A stretch of 50,908 bases of DNA from Pseudomonas donghuensis. GTDB taxonomy: Bacteria > Pseudomonadota > Gammaproteobacteria > Pseudomonadales > Pseudomonadaceae. Of the stretch, positions 1-9,260 are shown piece after piece; positions within the stretch are counted from its first letter, which is position 1; every line of letters starts with the position of its first letter. The DNA lies in the NCBI RefSeq assembly GCF_000259195.1, contig NZ_JH650762.1:191141-242048 (forward strand), in the 5' to 3' direction. Made by a program: the position numbers and the translations under genes. The notes below the pieces were generated by a model. It did no database searches, was not told the origin of the DNA, and saw only the letters and a program-made list of their open reading frames with translations.

Positions 1-3
1 CCC

Positions 4-621
4 CTACAGGCTCAACGACCGGTTCGAAGCCTTGATGAACGCCTGCTTCAACGCCGTAAAATCATGCACCGCCGGGAACTGCGGAAACTCCCGAATGACG
101 TTCTCCGGCGCATGGAACAGAATCCCCGCATCCGCTTCGCCAAGCATGCTGGTGTCGTTGTACGAATCGCCCGCGGCAATCACCCGGTAGTACAGGCTCT
201 TGAAGGCCAGCACCGACTGGCGCTTGGGATCTTTCTGGCGCAACTGGTAACCGGTAACCCGATCGGTTTCGTCTGTGATCAAGCGATGGCAAAGCAGCGT
301 CGGGAAGCCCAGCTGGCGCATCAGCGGCTGGGAGAATTCGTAGAAGGTGTCGGAAAGGATCACCACCTGGAAACGCTCACGCAGCCAGTCGACGAACTCG
401 ATGGCGCCGTCCAGCGGCTTGAGCGTGGCGATCACCGCCTGGATATCGGCAAGCTTCAGGCCATGCTCATCGAGAATGCGCAGGCGCTGTTTCATCAGCA
501 CGTCGTAATCGGGAACATCGCGGGTGGTGGCTCGCAGCGATTCGATTCCGGTTTTTTCCGCGAAGGCGATCCAGATTTCCGGGACCAGCACACCTTCCAG
601 GTCGAGACAGGCAATTTCCAC
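4..621 (-). CDS. thrH: ThrH phosphoserine phosphatase / homoserine kinase-like HAD enzyme
   Basis: HAD-superfamily phosphatase of 205 residues, the usual ThrH length. ThrH is known in Pseudomonas as a phosphoserine phosphatase that can also transfer phosphate to homoserine, so it links serine and threonine synthesis in the cytoplasm. Visible motifs are the N-terminal nucleophile loop LDLEGVLVPE, the second motif ILSDTFYEF near residue 106, a lysine in RQKDPKRQ, and the metal-binding loop AAGDSYNDTSML near residue 152. I chose the GTG start because a strong GAGGAG lies 6 bases ahead of it and the protein then begins MEIACLDLEG like its relatives; the longer reading frame upstream has no Shine-Dalgarno sequence. 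It is divergent from cysH, with about 130 bp between the two starts for both promoters. Confidence 0.93.
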   Translation of the reverse strand: MEIACLDLEGVLVPEIWIAFAEKTGIESLRATTRDVPDYDVLMKQRLRILDEHGLKLADIQAVIATLKPLDGAIEFVDWLRERFQVVILSDTFYEFSQPLMRQLGFPTLLCHRLITDETDRVTGYQLRQKDPKRQSVLAFKSLYYRVIAAGDSYNDTSMLGEADAGILFHAPENVIREFPQFPAVHDFTALKQAFIKASNRSLSL

Positions 622-750
622 AGCACACTCCTCGAACAACGCCAAAAATGGGAAGCCGCACTCTACATGCGCGGCGTCGACCCCGGCAATTTTTGTTAAG
701 ATCAGGGTATTACGAGCGCCAAGCGCCACTCAACGACCGGAAGCCGCCTG

Positions 751-1485
751 ATGAGCCAACCCTTCGACGTCGCCGCCCTGGCCGCGACCTACGCCAACAA
801 GTCGCCGCAAGACATCCTCAAGCTGGCCTTCGAGCACTTCGGCGATGACCTGTGGATTTCCTTCAGCGGTGCCGAAGACGTGGTGCTGGTGGACATGGCC
901 TGGAAGCTCAACAAGAACGTCAAGGTGTTCAGCCTCGACACCGGCCGCCTGCACCCGGAAACCTACCGGTTCATCGAGCAGGTGCGCGAACAGTACAAGC
1001 TGCCGATCGAGGTCCTCTCCCCCGACCCCAGCAAGCTTGAGCCCCTGGTCAAAGAAAAAGGCCTGTTCAGCTTCTACAAGGACGGCCATGGCGAGTGCTG
1101 CGGCATCCGCAAGATCGAACCGCTGCGGCGCAAGCTGAGCACCGTCAGCGCCTGGGCCACCGGCCAGCGCCGTGACCAGAGCCCGGGCACCCGCAGCCAG
1201 GTGGCAGTGCTGGAAATCGACAGTGCGTTCTCCACCCCCGAGCACACCCTGTACAAGTTCAACCCGCTGGCGCAGATGAGCAGCGAGGAAGTCTGGGGCT
1301 ACATCCGCATGCTTGAGCTGCCGTACAACAGCCTGCACGAGCGCGGCTTCATCAGCATCGGCTGCGAACCCTGCACCCGCCCGGTGCTGCCGAACCAGCA
1401 CGAGCGCGAAGGCCGCTGGTGGTGGGAAGAGTCAACCCAGAAGGAATGCGGGCTGCACGCCGGCAACCTGATCACCAAGGGCTGA
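751..1485 (+). CDS. cysH: CysH adenylylsulfate (APS) reductase, 4Fe-4S type
   Basis: Assimilatory sulfonucleotide reductase of 244 residues that reduces APS (or PAPS) to sulfite in the cytoplasm. A P-loop-like [10 protein letters not shown] lies near residue 38. Paired cysteines (GECCGIRK, about residue 114) and GCEPC (about 205) supply the four ligands of the iron-sulfur cluster that marks the APS-reducing bacterial/plant class. KECGLH near the C-terminus carries the catalytic cysteine. The start is ATG with GGAAG upstream. CysB, the activator of such genes, is encoded 8.7 kb away beyond the fimbrial block. The last 14 bases overlap, tail to tail, the end of the sensor-kinase gene on the other strand. 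Confidence 0.95.
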   Translation: MSQPFDVAALAATYANKSPQDILKLAFEHFGDDLWISFSGAEDVVLVDMAWKLNKNVKVFSLDTGRLHPETYRFIEQVREQYKLPIEVLSPDPSKLEPLVKEKGLFSFYKDGHGECCGIRKIEPLRRKLSTVSAWATGQRRDQSPGTRSQVAVLEIDSAFSTPEHTLYKFNPLAQMSSEEVWGYIRMLELPYNSLHERGFISIGCEPCTRPVLPNQHEREGRWWWEESTQKECGLHAGNLITKG

Positions 1486-3400
1486 CCTCCTCGGGCTGGC
1501 AATAGCGCTCAAGGTGCCGCTCAAGCTCCACGATCGCCTGGCGCAGCAGTTCCACCAGTTGGCTGATGCGGTGGGCCGGGGCATGCGCGGCGCAGGCCTT
1601 CTCCAGTTGGGCGCAGATGTCCAGCAGATCGTGGGCGCGGATCATCCGCGCCCCGCCCTTGAGGCGGTGCACCAGGTCGGCAAGCGCCGCCAGGTCCTTA
1701 CCGTCGTGCAGCCGGTCCAGCCGCCGCAGATCCTGGCGGTTACTGCTGAGCAAATCGCCGAGCAGGGCTTTGACCTTGCCCTGGTCGCCCACGGCCAACA
1801 CCAGCAGGCTGGAGATGTCCACGCCTGGCAGCACAGCTAGCGGCGGGGCCTCGACCGGCGCTGGCGCAGAACACGCCACCCCGCCCAACGCCTGCGCCAA
1901 ATCATCGATACTCAAGGGCTTGAACAGGCACGCATTCATTCCCGCCGCCCGGCAGCGGGCGCGTTCGGACACCTGAGCGTTGGCGGTCACCGCCAGCACC
2001 CGGCAGGCGCGCCTGCCGGCCCGCCGCTCATGCTCGCGGATCGCCCGGGCCAGCCGGTAACCATCGAAGATCGGCATATTGCAGTCGGCAATGACCACAT
2101 CGAACGGTTCTCGCAGCCAACAGCGCAACCCCTCACCGCCGTGTTCGCACACCCGCACGCGATGGCCCAGGTAGCCGAGCTGGTGCATGAGCAGAATGCG
2201 ATTGGCCGGATAATCATCCACCACCAGCACCTTTAGCGGTTTTGCCCCGCCAGCGCCCTCCCGGCACCTGCCTGGCGCAGTGCTGGAAGCCGAGGGCGGC
2301 AGGCAGGTCAGGCTCAACTGCAACTCGACGCGCGTGCCCACGCCAATACTGCTATCGAGCTGCAGGCGCCCACCCATCAGTTCGCACAACATCCGGCAAA
2401 TGCTCAGCCCCAGGCCCGCACCGTTGCGCCCCGTTTGCCGGTTGTTGCTGGCCTGACAATAGGGCGTCCCCAGGCGTGACAGGTCGGCCATGGGAATGCC
2501 GACGCCGGTATCTTCCACCACCAGGGTGACGGCTACCCGGTGGCGCTGGCGTTGCGTTTCAAGGCGCACACGCACTGAGCCTTCACGGGTGAACTTGATC
2601 GCATTGCTGACCAGGTTGGAGAGAATCTGCTTGAAGCGCAGGGCATCGAGCAGCACGTCGCTATCCAGCGCGCCAGCGACCTCCAGATACAAGCGCAGGC
2701 CCTTGCTCTGGGCCTGCTGTTCAAACATGCGCACCACGCCTTCGACCTGCTGGCGCAACGGAGTACGCCGTGGTTCGAGCAGCAGTTGGCCGGATTCGAT
2801 GCGGGTGACATCCAGCACATCGCCGAGTAACTCCAGCAGGCCACGCGCCGAGCTTGAGGCCACCTCGATGGCCAGCCGATCGAGCACACCCTGTTCGGCC
2901 TTTTCCTGGGCCAGCTCGAGCATGCCCAACAGGGCATTCATAGGCGTGCGGATCTCATGGCTCATGGTCGCCAGAAATGTCGTCTTGGCCTGGTTGGCCG
3001 CCTCTGCCTGCTCTTTGGCGGCTTGCAACTCAGCGTACAGCTCGCTCAAGGCGCGTTCGGCCCGTTCACACTTGCGGATCGACTGGCGCAGGTAGTGAAT
3101 CCATACCAGCGCCAGTGCCAGCAAGCTGCCGACCAAGGCACACGCCTGGGCGATCAGGCGCCCATTGTCGTGCCAGAAACTGTCGACTATCGCCAGCGTG
3201 GGGTTTTGCACCACCACCGCATGCGCATGAGCCTCAAAGGCGCGCAAGCCGCGGATCGCATCCGGCCAGATACCTGGCGTTACGTCATCGGCGCCAGCCA
3301 CTTCGGTCAGGCATAACAGGGCCAGCAACCCCAGCGCTTGCAGCAATCGAGCCTGCACACAATTGCGCAACCTAGACGAGCAGATTGCGCTTGGCGACAT
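1472..3400 (-). CDS. BvgS/RocS-like hybrid sensor kinase without a large periplasmic sensor
   Basis: Membrane phosphorelay kinase of 642 residues. Order: N-terminal hydrophobic segment (about residues 18-37), a short periplasmic stretch of about 45 residues, a second membrane helix (about 83-103), a coiled-coil linker, HisKA with [13 protein letters not shown] (about 148), HATPase with NAIKF, GVGIP and GAGLGLSI boxes, a receiver with VVDDYP and the acceptor in IADCNMP (about 410-520), and a C-terminal Hpt domain with HRLKGGARM (about 595). This HK-REC-Hpt layout is that of BvgS/EvgS/RocS, but those proteins have two venus-flytrap domains in the periplasm, which are absent here. The start overlaps the regulator gene by 29 bases; a GTG at 3358 is a possible alternative. 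It probably phosphorylates the adjacent BvgA-like regulator. Last gene of the fimbrial block. Confidence 0.88.
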   Translation of the reverse strand: MSPSAICSSRLRNCVQARLLQALGLLALLCLTEVAGADDVTPGIWPDAIRGLRAFEAHAHAVVVQNPTLAIVDSFWHDNGRLIAQACALVGSLLALALVWIHYLRQSIRKCERAERALSELYAELQAAKEQAEAANQAKTTFLATMSHEIRTPMNALLGMLELAQEKAEQGVLDRLAIEVASSSARGLLELLGDVLDVTRIESGQLLLEPRRTPLRQQVEGVVRMFEQQAQSKGLRLYLEVAGALDSDVLLDALRFKQILSNLVSNAIKFTREGSVRVRLETQRQRHRVAVTLVVEDTGVGIPMADLSRLGTPYCQASNNRQTGRNGAGLGLSICRMLCELMGGRLQLDSSIGVGTRVELQLSLTCLPPSASSTAPGRCREGAGGAKPLKVLVVDDYPANRILLMHQLGYLGHRVRVCEHGGEGLRCWLREPFDVVIADCNMPIFDGYRLARAIREHERRAGRRACRVLAVTANAQVSERARCRAAGMNACLFKPLSIDDLAQALGGVACSAPAPVEAPPLAVLPGVDISSLLVLAVGDQGKVKALLGDLLSSNRQDLRRLDRLHDGKDLAALADLVHRLKGGARMIRAHDLLDICAQLEKACAAHAPAHRISQLVELLRQAIVELERHLERYCQPEEVSPW

Positions 3401-3998
3401 CCGCCAGGTCCACCAATGATTTGACCCTCAGTTTTTCGATCAGGCGGGTTTTATAGGTGCTGATGGTCTTGTTGCTCAACAGCATCGCATCGCCAATGGC
3501 CTTGTTGCTCAAGCCCCGGGCCAACTGTTGCAGCACCAGCAGCTCACGGTTGGTCAGGCTGGCGATGCATTCGGCCTCCGTGGCCCGCACATCGACCCTG
3601 CTCACGGAGCTCAGGGCAACCTCGGGAAAGTAGGTGTAGCCGGACATGACCGCATGCACCGCCTTGCTCAGTTCGCACAGGTCATCGGTTTTCGACACGT
3701 AGCCGACCGCCCCCGCCTTCATGCAGCGCAAGGAAAAGTATTCAGCCTGTTGCGAAGTCAGGATCAGAATCTTCAGCGCAAGCTTCATCGCCTTGACCCG
3801 GGCGATGACTTCCAGGCCGTCGAGCCCCGGGATGCTGATATCGAGAATCATCAGGTCCGGGCTCAACTCTCGTGCCAGCCGAACGGCATCGATGCCGTTA
3901 TCGGTCTGGCCAACCACATCGAAGCGTTCGCTGACGAGCAGCAAGTTGACGCTGGAACGAATAAACGGGTGGTCATCGACGATCAAGACACTACTCAT
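3372..3998 (-). CDS. BvgA/RocA-like NarL-family response regulator
   Basis: Response regulator of 208 residues with a receiver domain ([11 protein letters not shown] at the N-terminus, phosphorylation site in [13 protein letters not shown], conserved lysine in YVSKTDD) and a LuxR-type DNA-binding domain ([19 protein letters not shown]...ISTYKTRL). From memory the sequence follows Bordetella BvgA closely ([35 protein letters not shown] blocks), which is why I call it BvgA-like rather than simply NarL-like. The ATG is preceded by AGGGAAAGC; an ATG 12 bases further upstream lacks a proper ribosome site. It lies 36 bases after the chaperone gene and overlaps the kinase gene. Its likely targets are the two inverted heptads ahead of the pilin and chaperone genes. 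Confidence 0.9.
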   Translation of the reverse strand: MSSVLIVDDHPFIRSSVNLLLVSERFDVVGQTDNGIDAVRLARELSPDLMILDISIPGLDGLEVIARVKAMKLALKILILTSQQAEYFSLRCMKAGAVGYVSKTDDLCELSKAVHAVMSGYTYFPEVALSSVSRVDVRATEAECIASLTNRELLVLQQLARGLSNKAIGDAMLLSNKTISTYKTRLIEKLRVKSLVDLADVAKRNLLV

Positions 3999-4034
3999 GC
4001 TTTCCCTCATACCACGACGGTGACTGGGCTCGGT

Positions 4035-4769
4035 TCACCCCTGGAAGGCAATCTCTCGGCGCTGTTCGCCCTCAATCAGCTCAAAGCGATAATGACGCCC
4101 GGGCTTTTTCTCGAACACGCGGACATTGCCCGGCAACACATGGTGCTTGGTCGCCGGCACACAGTCCTGGTTACCGGCGGCGCAGTCATTGAAATGATCG
4201 AGCACGATAGTGGTATTGCCCTTGTTGGGAATCAGGAAGCGCCCAGCCTGATGTTCAACCTCGGTCTGGTAGCGGCTTGCCTGGGGCCGTACGAACAGGA
4301 TCGAACCATAACCGGCGAGGATATTGACCCCGACCTTGAGGGCGTCTTCATAGCGTTCGGCTTCGTCTTCGGTAATGGCAAAACCGTCGTCGACCTCCGG
4401 CAGCACCGGAATGAAACGCAAGCGGAAATAGCGCTCCTGATCGCGCTCGCCGCGGTAAAGCAGACGCACCGCCTGCATGCCATTGGCGGGGATGATCAGC
4501 CGCGCCGGGCTCACCACCAGGCCGCGCTGCAACGCCTCGCGCCCGTCCATCTCGACCTCGCGGGCCTGGCCCTGGTTGTCGTAGACCAACTCGACAACGC
4601 TGACCTTGACGAACGCCGTGGCGTCTCCCGCATTGCGAACCCGCTTGAGCAGCGTGCTTTTGTCGCCATCGAGATAGTCATAAAACGTGCCGATATTGAG
4701 CTCAGGGCCCGCGAATGCGGACCCACAAAGCAGCATCAACAGCACTGGCATTGCCAGAATTCCCTTCAT
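4035..4769 (-). CDS. Periplasmic chaperone of the alpha (CS1-type) fimbria
   Basis: Exported chaperone of 244 residues with a signal peptide ending near CGSAFA (residues 1-20). The mature protein starts with a beta-rich immunoglobulin-like domain; the stretch SPARLIIPANGMQAVRLLYRG is the usual PapD-family G1-strand region followed by the RxRFIPV segment. Its role is to bind and hold pilin and adhesin subunits in the periplasm and hand them to the usher. It resembles CooB/CblB-type chaperones. The start has AAGGGAGGC upstream; the in-frame codon 45 bases earlier does not. Unusually for this class, the chaperone is encoded after the pilin, usher and adhesin genes and appears to have its own promoter. 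Confidence 0.85.
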   Translation of the reverse strand: MKGILAMPVLLMLLCGSAFAGPELNIGTFYDYLDGDKSTLLKRVRNAGDATAFVKVSVVELVYDNQGQAREVEMDGREALQRGLVVSPARLIIPANGMQAVRLLYRGERDQERYFRLRFIPVLPEVDDGFAITEDEAERYEDALKVGVNILAGYGSILFVRPQASRYQTEVEHQAGRFLIPNKGNTTIVLDHFNDCAAGNQDCVPATKHHVLPGNVRVFEKKPGRHYRFELIEGEQRREIAFQG

Positions 4770-4798
4770 GCGTACGCCTCCCTTAGGCAAATGGCCAA

Positions 4799-4863
4799 TT
4801 AATATCATTCTCATCGAGCGGGATTAGCCGGGCAACCTGCACGACCTATAGGAAACTTCCCAA
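4799..4863 (-). promoter_or_regulatory. Putative BvgA-type promoter of the chaperone-regulator-kinase genes
   Basis: On the minus strand an inverted heptad TGGGAAG-TTTCCTA (4849-4862) lies 54 bp, centre to centre, upstream of a -10-like TATTAA (4799-4804); the -35 position (CTAATC, 4822-4827) is poor, as expected for an activator-dependent promoter. The half-site TTTCCTA equals the half-site of the Bordetella fhaB primary BvgA site as I recall it. The same arrangement and spacing occur ahead of the pilin gene. The promoter would drive the chaperone, regulator and kinase genes, giving positive autoregulation. Confidence 0.5.
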
Positions 4864-4916
4864 AATCAAGGAGAAACGTCTTACATCCTTTTCGGGCTTC
4901 GTGAGCCACTGGCTGT

Positions 4917-6134
4917 CTACAGCGCAGCATCCACTACCAGCGTGACATCGCCCTGATAGGTTTCCCCCGGATGTAAAAGCATTTGTGCGACATCAGCCTG
5001 GGACACTTCAAACAGCAGGCGCCCCTGGCGGTCGCGCGTTTCCTCGATAGTGTCGATGGTAAGTGCTGCGCCGCCGCCTACCGGCAACGGCAAGTCCTCA
5101 ACCAGCGCACCGGCATGGCGCATGCTCGGCGGCAGGGTCAGGGCGAAGGTCAACGGCACCTGATGATCGCGACGATTGCGGATCCCGCACCGCCCGCCCA
5201 TGGTGTATTCGCAGCGGGCATGGACACTGATGGCACTGGTGGTCCAGATGCGAAACGGAAGATGGCGGTACAGGCGCTGCGGCGCGGCCCCTCGGTTGCT
5301 CCAGCTGGCCCAGCCACCCGCGGGTTCAAGTACCGCCCGCTCGGAGCCGGCCGGAAACTCGATCTTCAAGGGGTGTCTGACGGTTACTTCAAAATCCAGG
5401 GTCCAACGGCTTATCGGGTGGGAACTGTTACCGGTGTCAAACTCCCCCCCTCCCGGAAAAGCAACCCTCCATGGCAACTGAGCCCTATAGACACCGTTTT
5501 TCAGTGATGTGGCAGACGGCAACTGCAGGTCGAAGGATATTCCCATTACGTTGGTCGAGTGCTCGTTTCTGGCTCCTGGACTCTGATCTCGCTCAGCTAT
5601 CCAGCAACCAAGACTCGGGTCGATGATCGCCCCGACGTATTCAGCGATGTTATTTGTGACGTAACGCGACGCCACGCCCCAACACCCTCCGTTATTTGGG
5701 TAACCCACTCCCAGACTCCCGCTAGAAGATCTGACTCTCAGGCCGACATGGGTCGGCTTGAACTGAGCACGGAACGAATCCCCGTGCTCATTGACCAGAT
5801 GCAAGGTGGTTACGTCCGGCAGTTTGAAGAAGTACCTGTTTCGTAAATCTGGGTCTAGTTGGAAGGTGGTCTTGCTGTAACTGGCCGGGAAATTGAACGT
5901 GTACTTGTGTTCGTTGTACCGAGTACAGTGAACCAGCCCCGAACAGAACTCCGCCGGCGGCGTGGTATTGACGAACTCGTCCGGCCTATAGCCTGGCCGA
6001 GGGCCGGTGTATTCAAAGGTAATGTTCGCCACATTGGCCTCGGCCTTAGCGCTGAGCAGCCCTGGCAAACCGCCCCCTGATACCCCCATGAACACGGCAA
6101 ACGCCGCGCCCAGGGATTTTCGCAGTCGCCGCAT
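4917..6134 (-). CDS. CfaE/CblD-family fimbrial tip adhesin
   Basis: Minor subunit of 405 residues with a hydrophobic export signal (about residues 8-32, SLGAAFAVFMGVSGGGLPGL). The mature part shows the two-domain pattern of CfaE/CooD/CblD tip adhesins: an N-terminal receptor-binding half rich in aromatic residues and cysteines (CSGLVHC, GGCWGV, LGCWI) and a C-terminal pilin-like half with CEYTMGGRCG. Such proteins cap the fibre and begin its assembly. The ATG overlaps the usher stop by one base (TGATG) behind GGAGGAAGCG, so the two are translationally coupled. It should be placed at the outer membrane by the usher. Ligand cannot be predicted from sequence. Confidence 0.85.
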   Translation of the reverse strand: MRRLRKSLGAAFAVFMGVSGGGLPGLLSAKAEANVANITFEYTGPRPGYRPDEFVNTTPPAEFCSGLVHCTRYNEHKYTFNFPASYSKTTFQLDPDLRNRYFFKLPDVTTLHLVNEHGDSFRAQFKPTHVGLRVRSSSGSLGVGYPNNGGCWGVASRYVTNNIAEYVGAIIDPSLGCWIAERDQSPGARNEHSTNVMGISFDLQLPSATSLKNGVYRAQLPWRVAFPGGGEFDTGNSSHPISRWTLDFEVTVRHPLKIEFPAGSERAVLEPAGGWASWSNRGAAPQRLYRHLPFRIWTTSAISVHARCEYTMGGRCGIRNRRDHQVPLTFALTLPPSMRHAGALVEDLPLPVGGGAALTIDTIEETRDRQGRLLFEVSQADVAQMLLHPGETYQGDVTLVVDAAL

Positions 6135-8692
6135 CACGCTTCCTCCTTCATCTGTTTCAACTCGGCCCGGGCCACATTGGCACCAGCGCAAGTCAAATCA
6201 CCGACCAGCAGTACATCGTTCTCCCGCGCAAACCTGCCTTGGTCAAAACTGAGCAGGCACAAGGCATCCCCGGCTCGGCGAATCTCCAGGGTCGGCGTCG
6301 ATTCGCTCATCTCGATAGCAAAGAACCCATCTGCCTCACTGACACTGCGGCTGGCGTGGTTGATCACCAATGCGCCCCTGAGCGGCTGGCCTTTGGCGTC
6401 GACCAGTCGACCGATCACTGTGAGGGTCTGCATCACGCGAATCCGGTGGTACTCCACGCCTCCGCGGTTGAGGTGATACTCAAGGCTTGATGGCTGAATC
6501 ACGGCGGCATGTGCATCATGTCCATCAAAATCGAAGTGCACCTGGCCAGCCTTGTAGGCCGCCACCGGGATGACATTGCGCCCGGGGCGCAGTACCGCAC
6601 CATAGCCCTGATGGTCATCGGCACGCATACGCACACCCTGCAGGTCGGACTCCACATCGACGATCAACCCCGCCTCATGGGGCAGGTGCTGCCCGGACAT
6701 CGCCACTTTGCCGGCGCCAACCGCCACCACGCTGTCCAGGTTCAGGCCAGCGGTCAGCTCACCGTTGTAGGAAGAGCTTTGGGCATAGGCATCACCGTGC
6801 ACCAGCGGGCTTTCGAACAGGGCATTGCCGCCAAAACCGGTCCCATAGCTATCCAGCGAGACAGTGCCAGCCAGGCTGCGCAAGGCGCCGTAGTCAACAT
6901 CCTGCTGATAGGTCAACGAGGCATTCTGGTCGCGCTCGCCGTCACGTGACGTCCTGCTACCCAGGGTTGCCGAGATTCGCTGCCCAGGCCCCCCCAGGCT
7001 CATGCTCATGCTCAAGCTGACGCCGCGGTTACGCGCATTGCCGGAACTGCTGGTGCCGGGCCGGTCGAACAGCGACAGGCGCCAGCTGGTATCGGAGTTC
7101 AGCAGCTTACCGAAGTAGCCCCAACCCAGATCCACGCCGGTGCCATCTGCGCCGGTACCGCTGCTATGGGACAGGCGCAGGGTGGCAGTACTTTGCCGAT
7201 CGACCCTGTGGCTCAGCGATAGCGCACTCTGGCGGACCTCCTGGACACGCGTACCGGCATAGACCGTATCCATAACCTCGTCGACCCGGCGACTATCGAG
7301 CCAGGACCGGCTGTGGCTGAACACCAGCGAGCCCAACGCGTAGTTGTAGATACCCTGCAAGTCATAGCCGTTGCCGTTGTCTTCGGTATGAAACACGCTG
7401 GCATACAGCTTCAGCGGATCGAGCACATCCCAGTCCAGCGAGCCACCGTATTGCATCAGCTCGTCGATACGCTGGGTAGAGAGCCCGAGCACCACCCTGG
7501 GATGGGCCAGATAGTTAGTGAATGCACCGGCGGTGAAGCTGTCGTCGTAGGTCTGGTCCCAGTTGCTCCACAGGCTGCTCTGCTGCCCAAGGTAGATGTT
7601 GTAGCGCCAGGGAGACTCGGCGTTGCTCCAGTTACTGGGTTTATAGATAAACGCTTCGGTGCGCGAGGTTTCCTGATTGTCTTCGATCAGGCGTACCTCC
7701 ACTTCATAGATGCCGCCCGGCAACACCCGGGTATCCAGGGCCTGCAAACCAGCCTGCACGGCCTGACTGTTGATCAGTACACCGTTGCGGTAGATTTCCG
7801 CGATACCGGAGCGGTTGGGGGTGACGTAGATGGGCGTTGTACTGGCCTGGCCATTGTTGAGCGCCAGGCTGTCGCTGCTACCGAGCATAAACCCGCGTGT
7901 GGTATCGGGATGATTACCCAACAGGCGCGGTTGGCGGGTGAGCCCCTGGGCGCCTGGCGTGAAATACCCCAGGCGAAAAAAATGATTGTCGTGCAGACGT
8001 TCGCCATAGAGCTGGTCGACCCGGTGCCGGGTTTGCTCGAGGTTGTCGCTGTTGCGGTCGAACTGGGCCTCGCCCAGGGCCGTCCAGTTGCCGAAGCTGC
8101 TTTGCCCCTGGACGGCATAACGTCCGGTGGTGTCGTTATCTGCATCGACCAGGTTCAACTGATTGCGCAGCAGCAAGCCATGGCTGCCACGCTCGGGCAA
8201 TTGATGATAAAGCCTCGGCTGATCACTGCGCTCGGCCGCTGCGGTAAGAATCGACAACTGCGAATTCACCAGGCTGTAGTGCAAGGCCACCAACACCTGC
8301 GGACAACTGGACAGGCAGTTGCCCAGCGACCTTGGCTCGCTGAGCTGTTCGCGCCAGCGGGAGCGCTCGGTGTCGGCGGCCTGGCTCTCGAAGGTGTCGG
8401 TGAAGTTGAGCAACTGCACCTGCTCATCACGCGACAGCACGACCAGGGCATCCCCCAGGTAGCGACCATCAAGGTCGACCCTGACCGCCAATGGCACATC
8501 GAAGAAATGCTCAGTGAACTCTTGCGGCAGGCCCTGGGCCTGGGTCAGTACACCAAGGTGAGTGGACGGCCCCTGCGCATCGGCCCAGGCTGACGCCATA
8601 CCCGAAAAGGCCAGACACCCCAGTGTCATTCGGATTACAGCAACTAATGGCACGTAATTGACCATGTCCATGTTTTCACAGGCAATATTCAC
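6134..8692 (-). CDS. Outer-membrane usher of the alpha (CS1/CooC-type) fimbria
   Basis: Large outer-membrane protein of 852 residues, with a signal segment around residues 14-38 (VAVIRMTLGCLAFSGMASAWA). The rest is the beta-barrel usher with the typical features of the divergent CooC/TcfC/CblC group: an N-terminal region with a paired-cysteine stretch NCLSSC, the plug/barrel part (YVTPNRSGIAEIYRNGVL, GIYEVEVRLIED), and C-terminal domains ending in LVGDLTC. It forms the pore through which subunits are polymerised. ATG codons at residues 8 and 10 are alternative starts; the ribosome site is not decisive. It lies 69 bp after the pilin gene, separated by a small terminator-like hairpin, and overlaps the adhesin gene by one base. 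Confidence 0.88.
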   Translation of the reverse strand: MNIACENMDMVNYVPLVAVIRMTLGCLAFSGMASAWADAQGPSTHLGVLTQAQGLPQEFTEHFFDVPLAVRVDLDGRYLGDALVVLSRDEQVQLLNFTDTFESQAADTERSRWREQLSEPRSLGNCLSSCPQVLVALHYSLVNSQLSILTAAAERSDQPRLYHQLPERGSHGLLLRNQLNLVDADNDTTGRYAVQGQSSFGNWTALGEAQFDRNSDNLEQTRHRVDQLYGERLHDNHFFRLGYFTPGAQGLTRQPRLLGNHPDTTRGFMLGSSDSLALNNGQASTTPIYVTPNRSGIAEIYRNGVLINSQAVQAGLQALDTRVLPGGIYEVEVRLIEDNQETSRTEAFIYKPSNWSNAESPWRYNIYLGQQSSLWSNWDQTYDDSFTAGAFTNYLAHPRVVLGLSTQRIDELMQYGGSLDWDVLDPLKLYASVFHTEDNGNGYDLQGIYNYALGSLVFSHSRSWLDSRRVDEVMDTVYAGTRVQEVRQSALSLSHRVDRQSTATLRLSHSSGTGADGTGVDLGWGYFGKLLNSDTSWRLSLFDRPGTSSSGNARNRGVSLSMSMSLGGPGQRISATLGSRTSRDGERDQNASLTYQQDVDYGALRSLAGTVSLDSYGTGFGGNALFESPLVHGDAYAQSSSYNGELTAGLNLDSVVAVGAGKVAMSGQHLPHEAGLIVDVESDLQGVRMRADDHQGYGAVLRPGRNVIPVAAYKAGQVHFDFDGHDAHAAVIQPSSLEYHLNRGGVEYHRIRVMQTLTVIGRLVDAKGQPLRGALVINHASRSVSEADGFFAIEMSESTPTLEIRRAGDALCLLSFDQGRFARENDVLLVGDLTCAGANVARAELKQMKEEA

Positions 8693-8741
8693 CCCACCCC
8701 AGGCAAGTGCATGAGGAGCGGGGCGAACAGAAGGGGAAGGG

Positions 8742-8760
8742 AAAAACGCCAGGCTGGCGA
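8742..8760 (-). terminator. Hairpin with U-run directly after the pilin stop, likely attenuator
   Basis: Read on the minus strand, the pilin stop codon is followed at once by CGCCA-GCC-TGGCG (8747-8759) and then five T residues. The stem is short (5 bp), so it probably ends only part of the transcripts. That would give much more major pilin than usher, adhesin and chaperone, as seen in other fimbrial operons. Confidence 0.5.
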
Positions 8761-8761
8761 C

Positions 8762-9241
8762 TTACGGCGTGACGGTCTCGAACATCATGTTGATGATGCC
8801 CTGGTAGTTGCCGGGCACGTAGCCGCTTGGGCCTGCGGACTGCGCGGCGACGTCAAAACCGACGCGGGCACCCGCTGCGGCATCGGCTGCCGGGACCACC
8901 GGAGCGGAAGTGGTGGTCAAACCGGTGCCATTGACCGCTACGTCCAGGCCGATGCTGTTGGCACCACTGCTGATCACGGCCGGGCTGAGCAGGCGCGCGG
9001 AAATGGCTCCAGTGGTGCTCTTGACCTGCAGCTGTTTACGAATCGGCTCAAGCGACTCGCGCAGCGGGTTCCAGGCCATGCTCTGGGGTTCGTTCATCCA
9101 GTTGCCGCCCACCGGCTCGACGTAGAAGTTCTCGGTAGGAATAGTCGCTATAACGGTGACCTGTTTCTCCAACGGCTCCACCGCAAAAACGTTAGCTGCG
9201 GCCAGCATGGCCAATGGCAGGGCCAGAAAAGTGCGTTTCAT
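8762..9241 (-). CDS. CS1-type fimbrial major subunit (pilin)
   Basis: Exported pilin of 159 residues with a clear signal peptide (MKRTFLALPLAMLAAANVFA). The mature protein matches the CS1/CooA/CblA pilin family: VEPLEKQVTVIATIP at the N-terminus, which acts as the donor strand in this class, the block EPVGGNWMNEPQSMAWNP, and a C-terminal stretch ending YQGIINMMFETVTP. It contains no cysteine, typical of alpha-class pilins. It is the first gene of the leftward operon and should be the most highly expressed. The start is supported by GAGGAG 5 bases upstream; the longer open frame upstream runs through the promoter and is not real. Confidence 0.9.
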   Translation of the reverse strand: MKRTFLALPLAMLAAANVFAVEPLEKQVTVIATIPTENFYVEPVGGNWMNEPQSMAWNPLRESLEPIRKQLQVKSTTGAISARLLSPAVISSGANSIGLDVAVNGTGLTTTSAPVVPAADAAAGARVGFDVAAQSAGPSGYVPGNYQGIINMMFETVTP

Positions 9242-9260
9242 GAAGTGCTCCTCGAATTGA

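Noticed and set aside
4796..4816. Fur-box-like sequence (GATGAGAATGATATTAATT) ahead of the chaperone gene
   Set aside because: Only about 11 of 19 positions match the Fur consensus and the symmetry is poor. The same bases are better explained as the -10 region of the heptad-controlled promoter.
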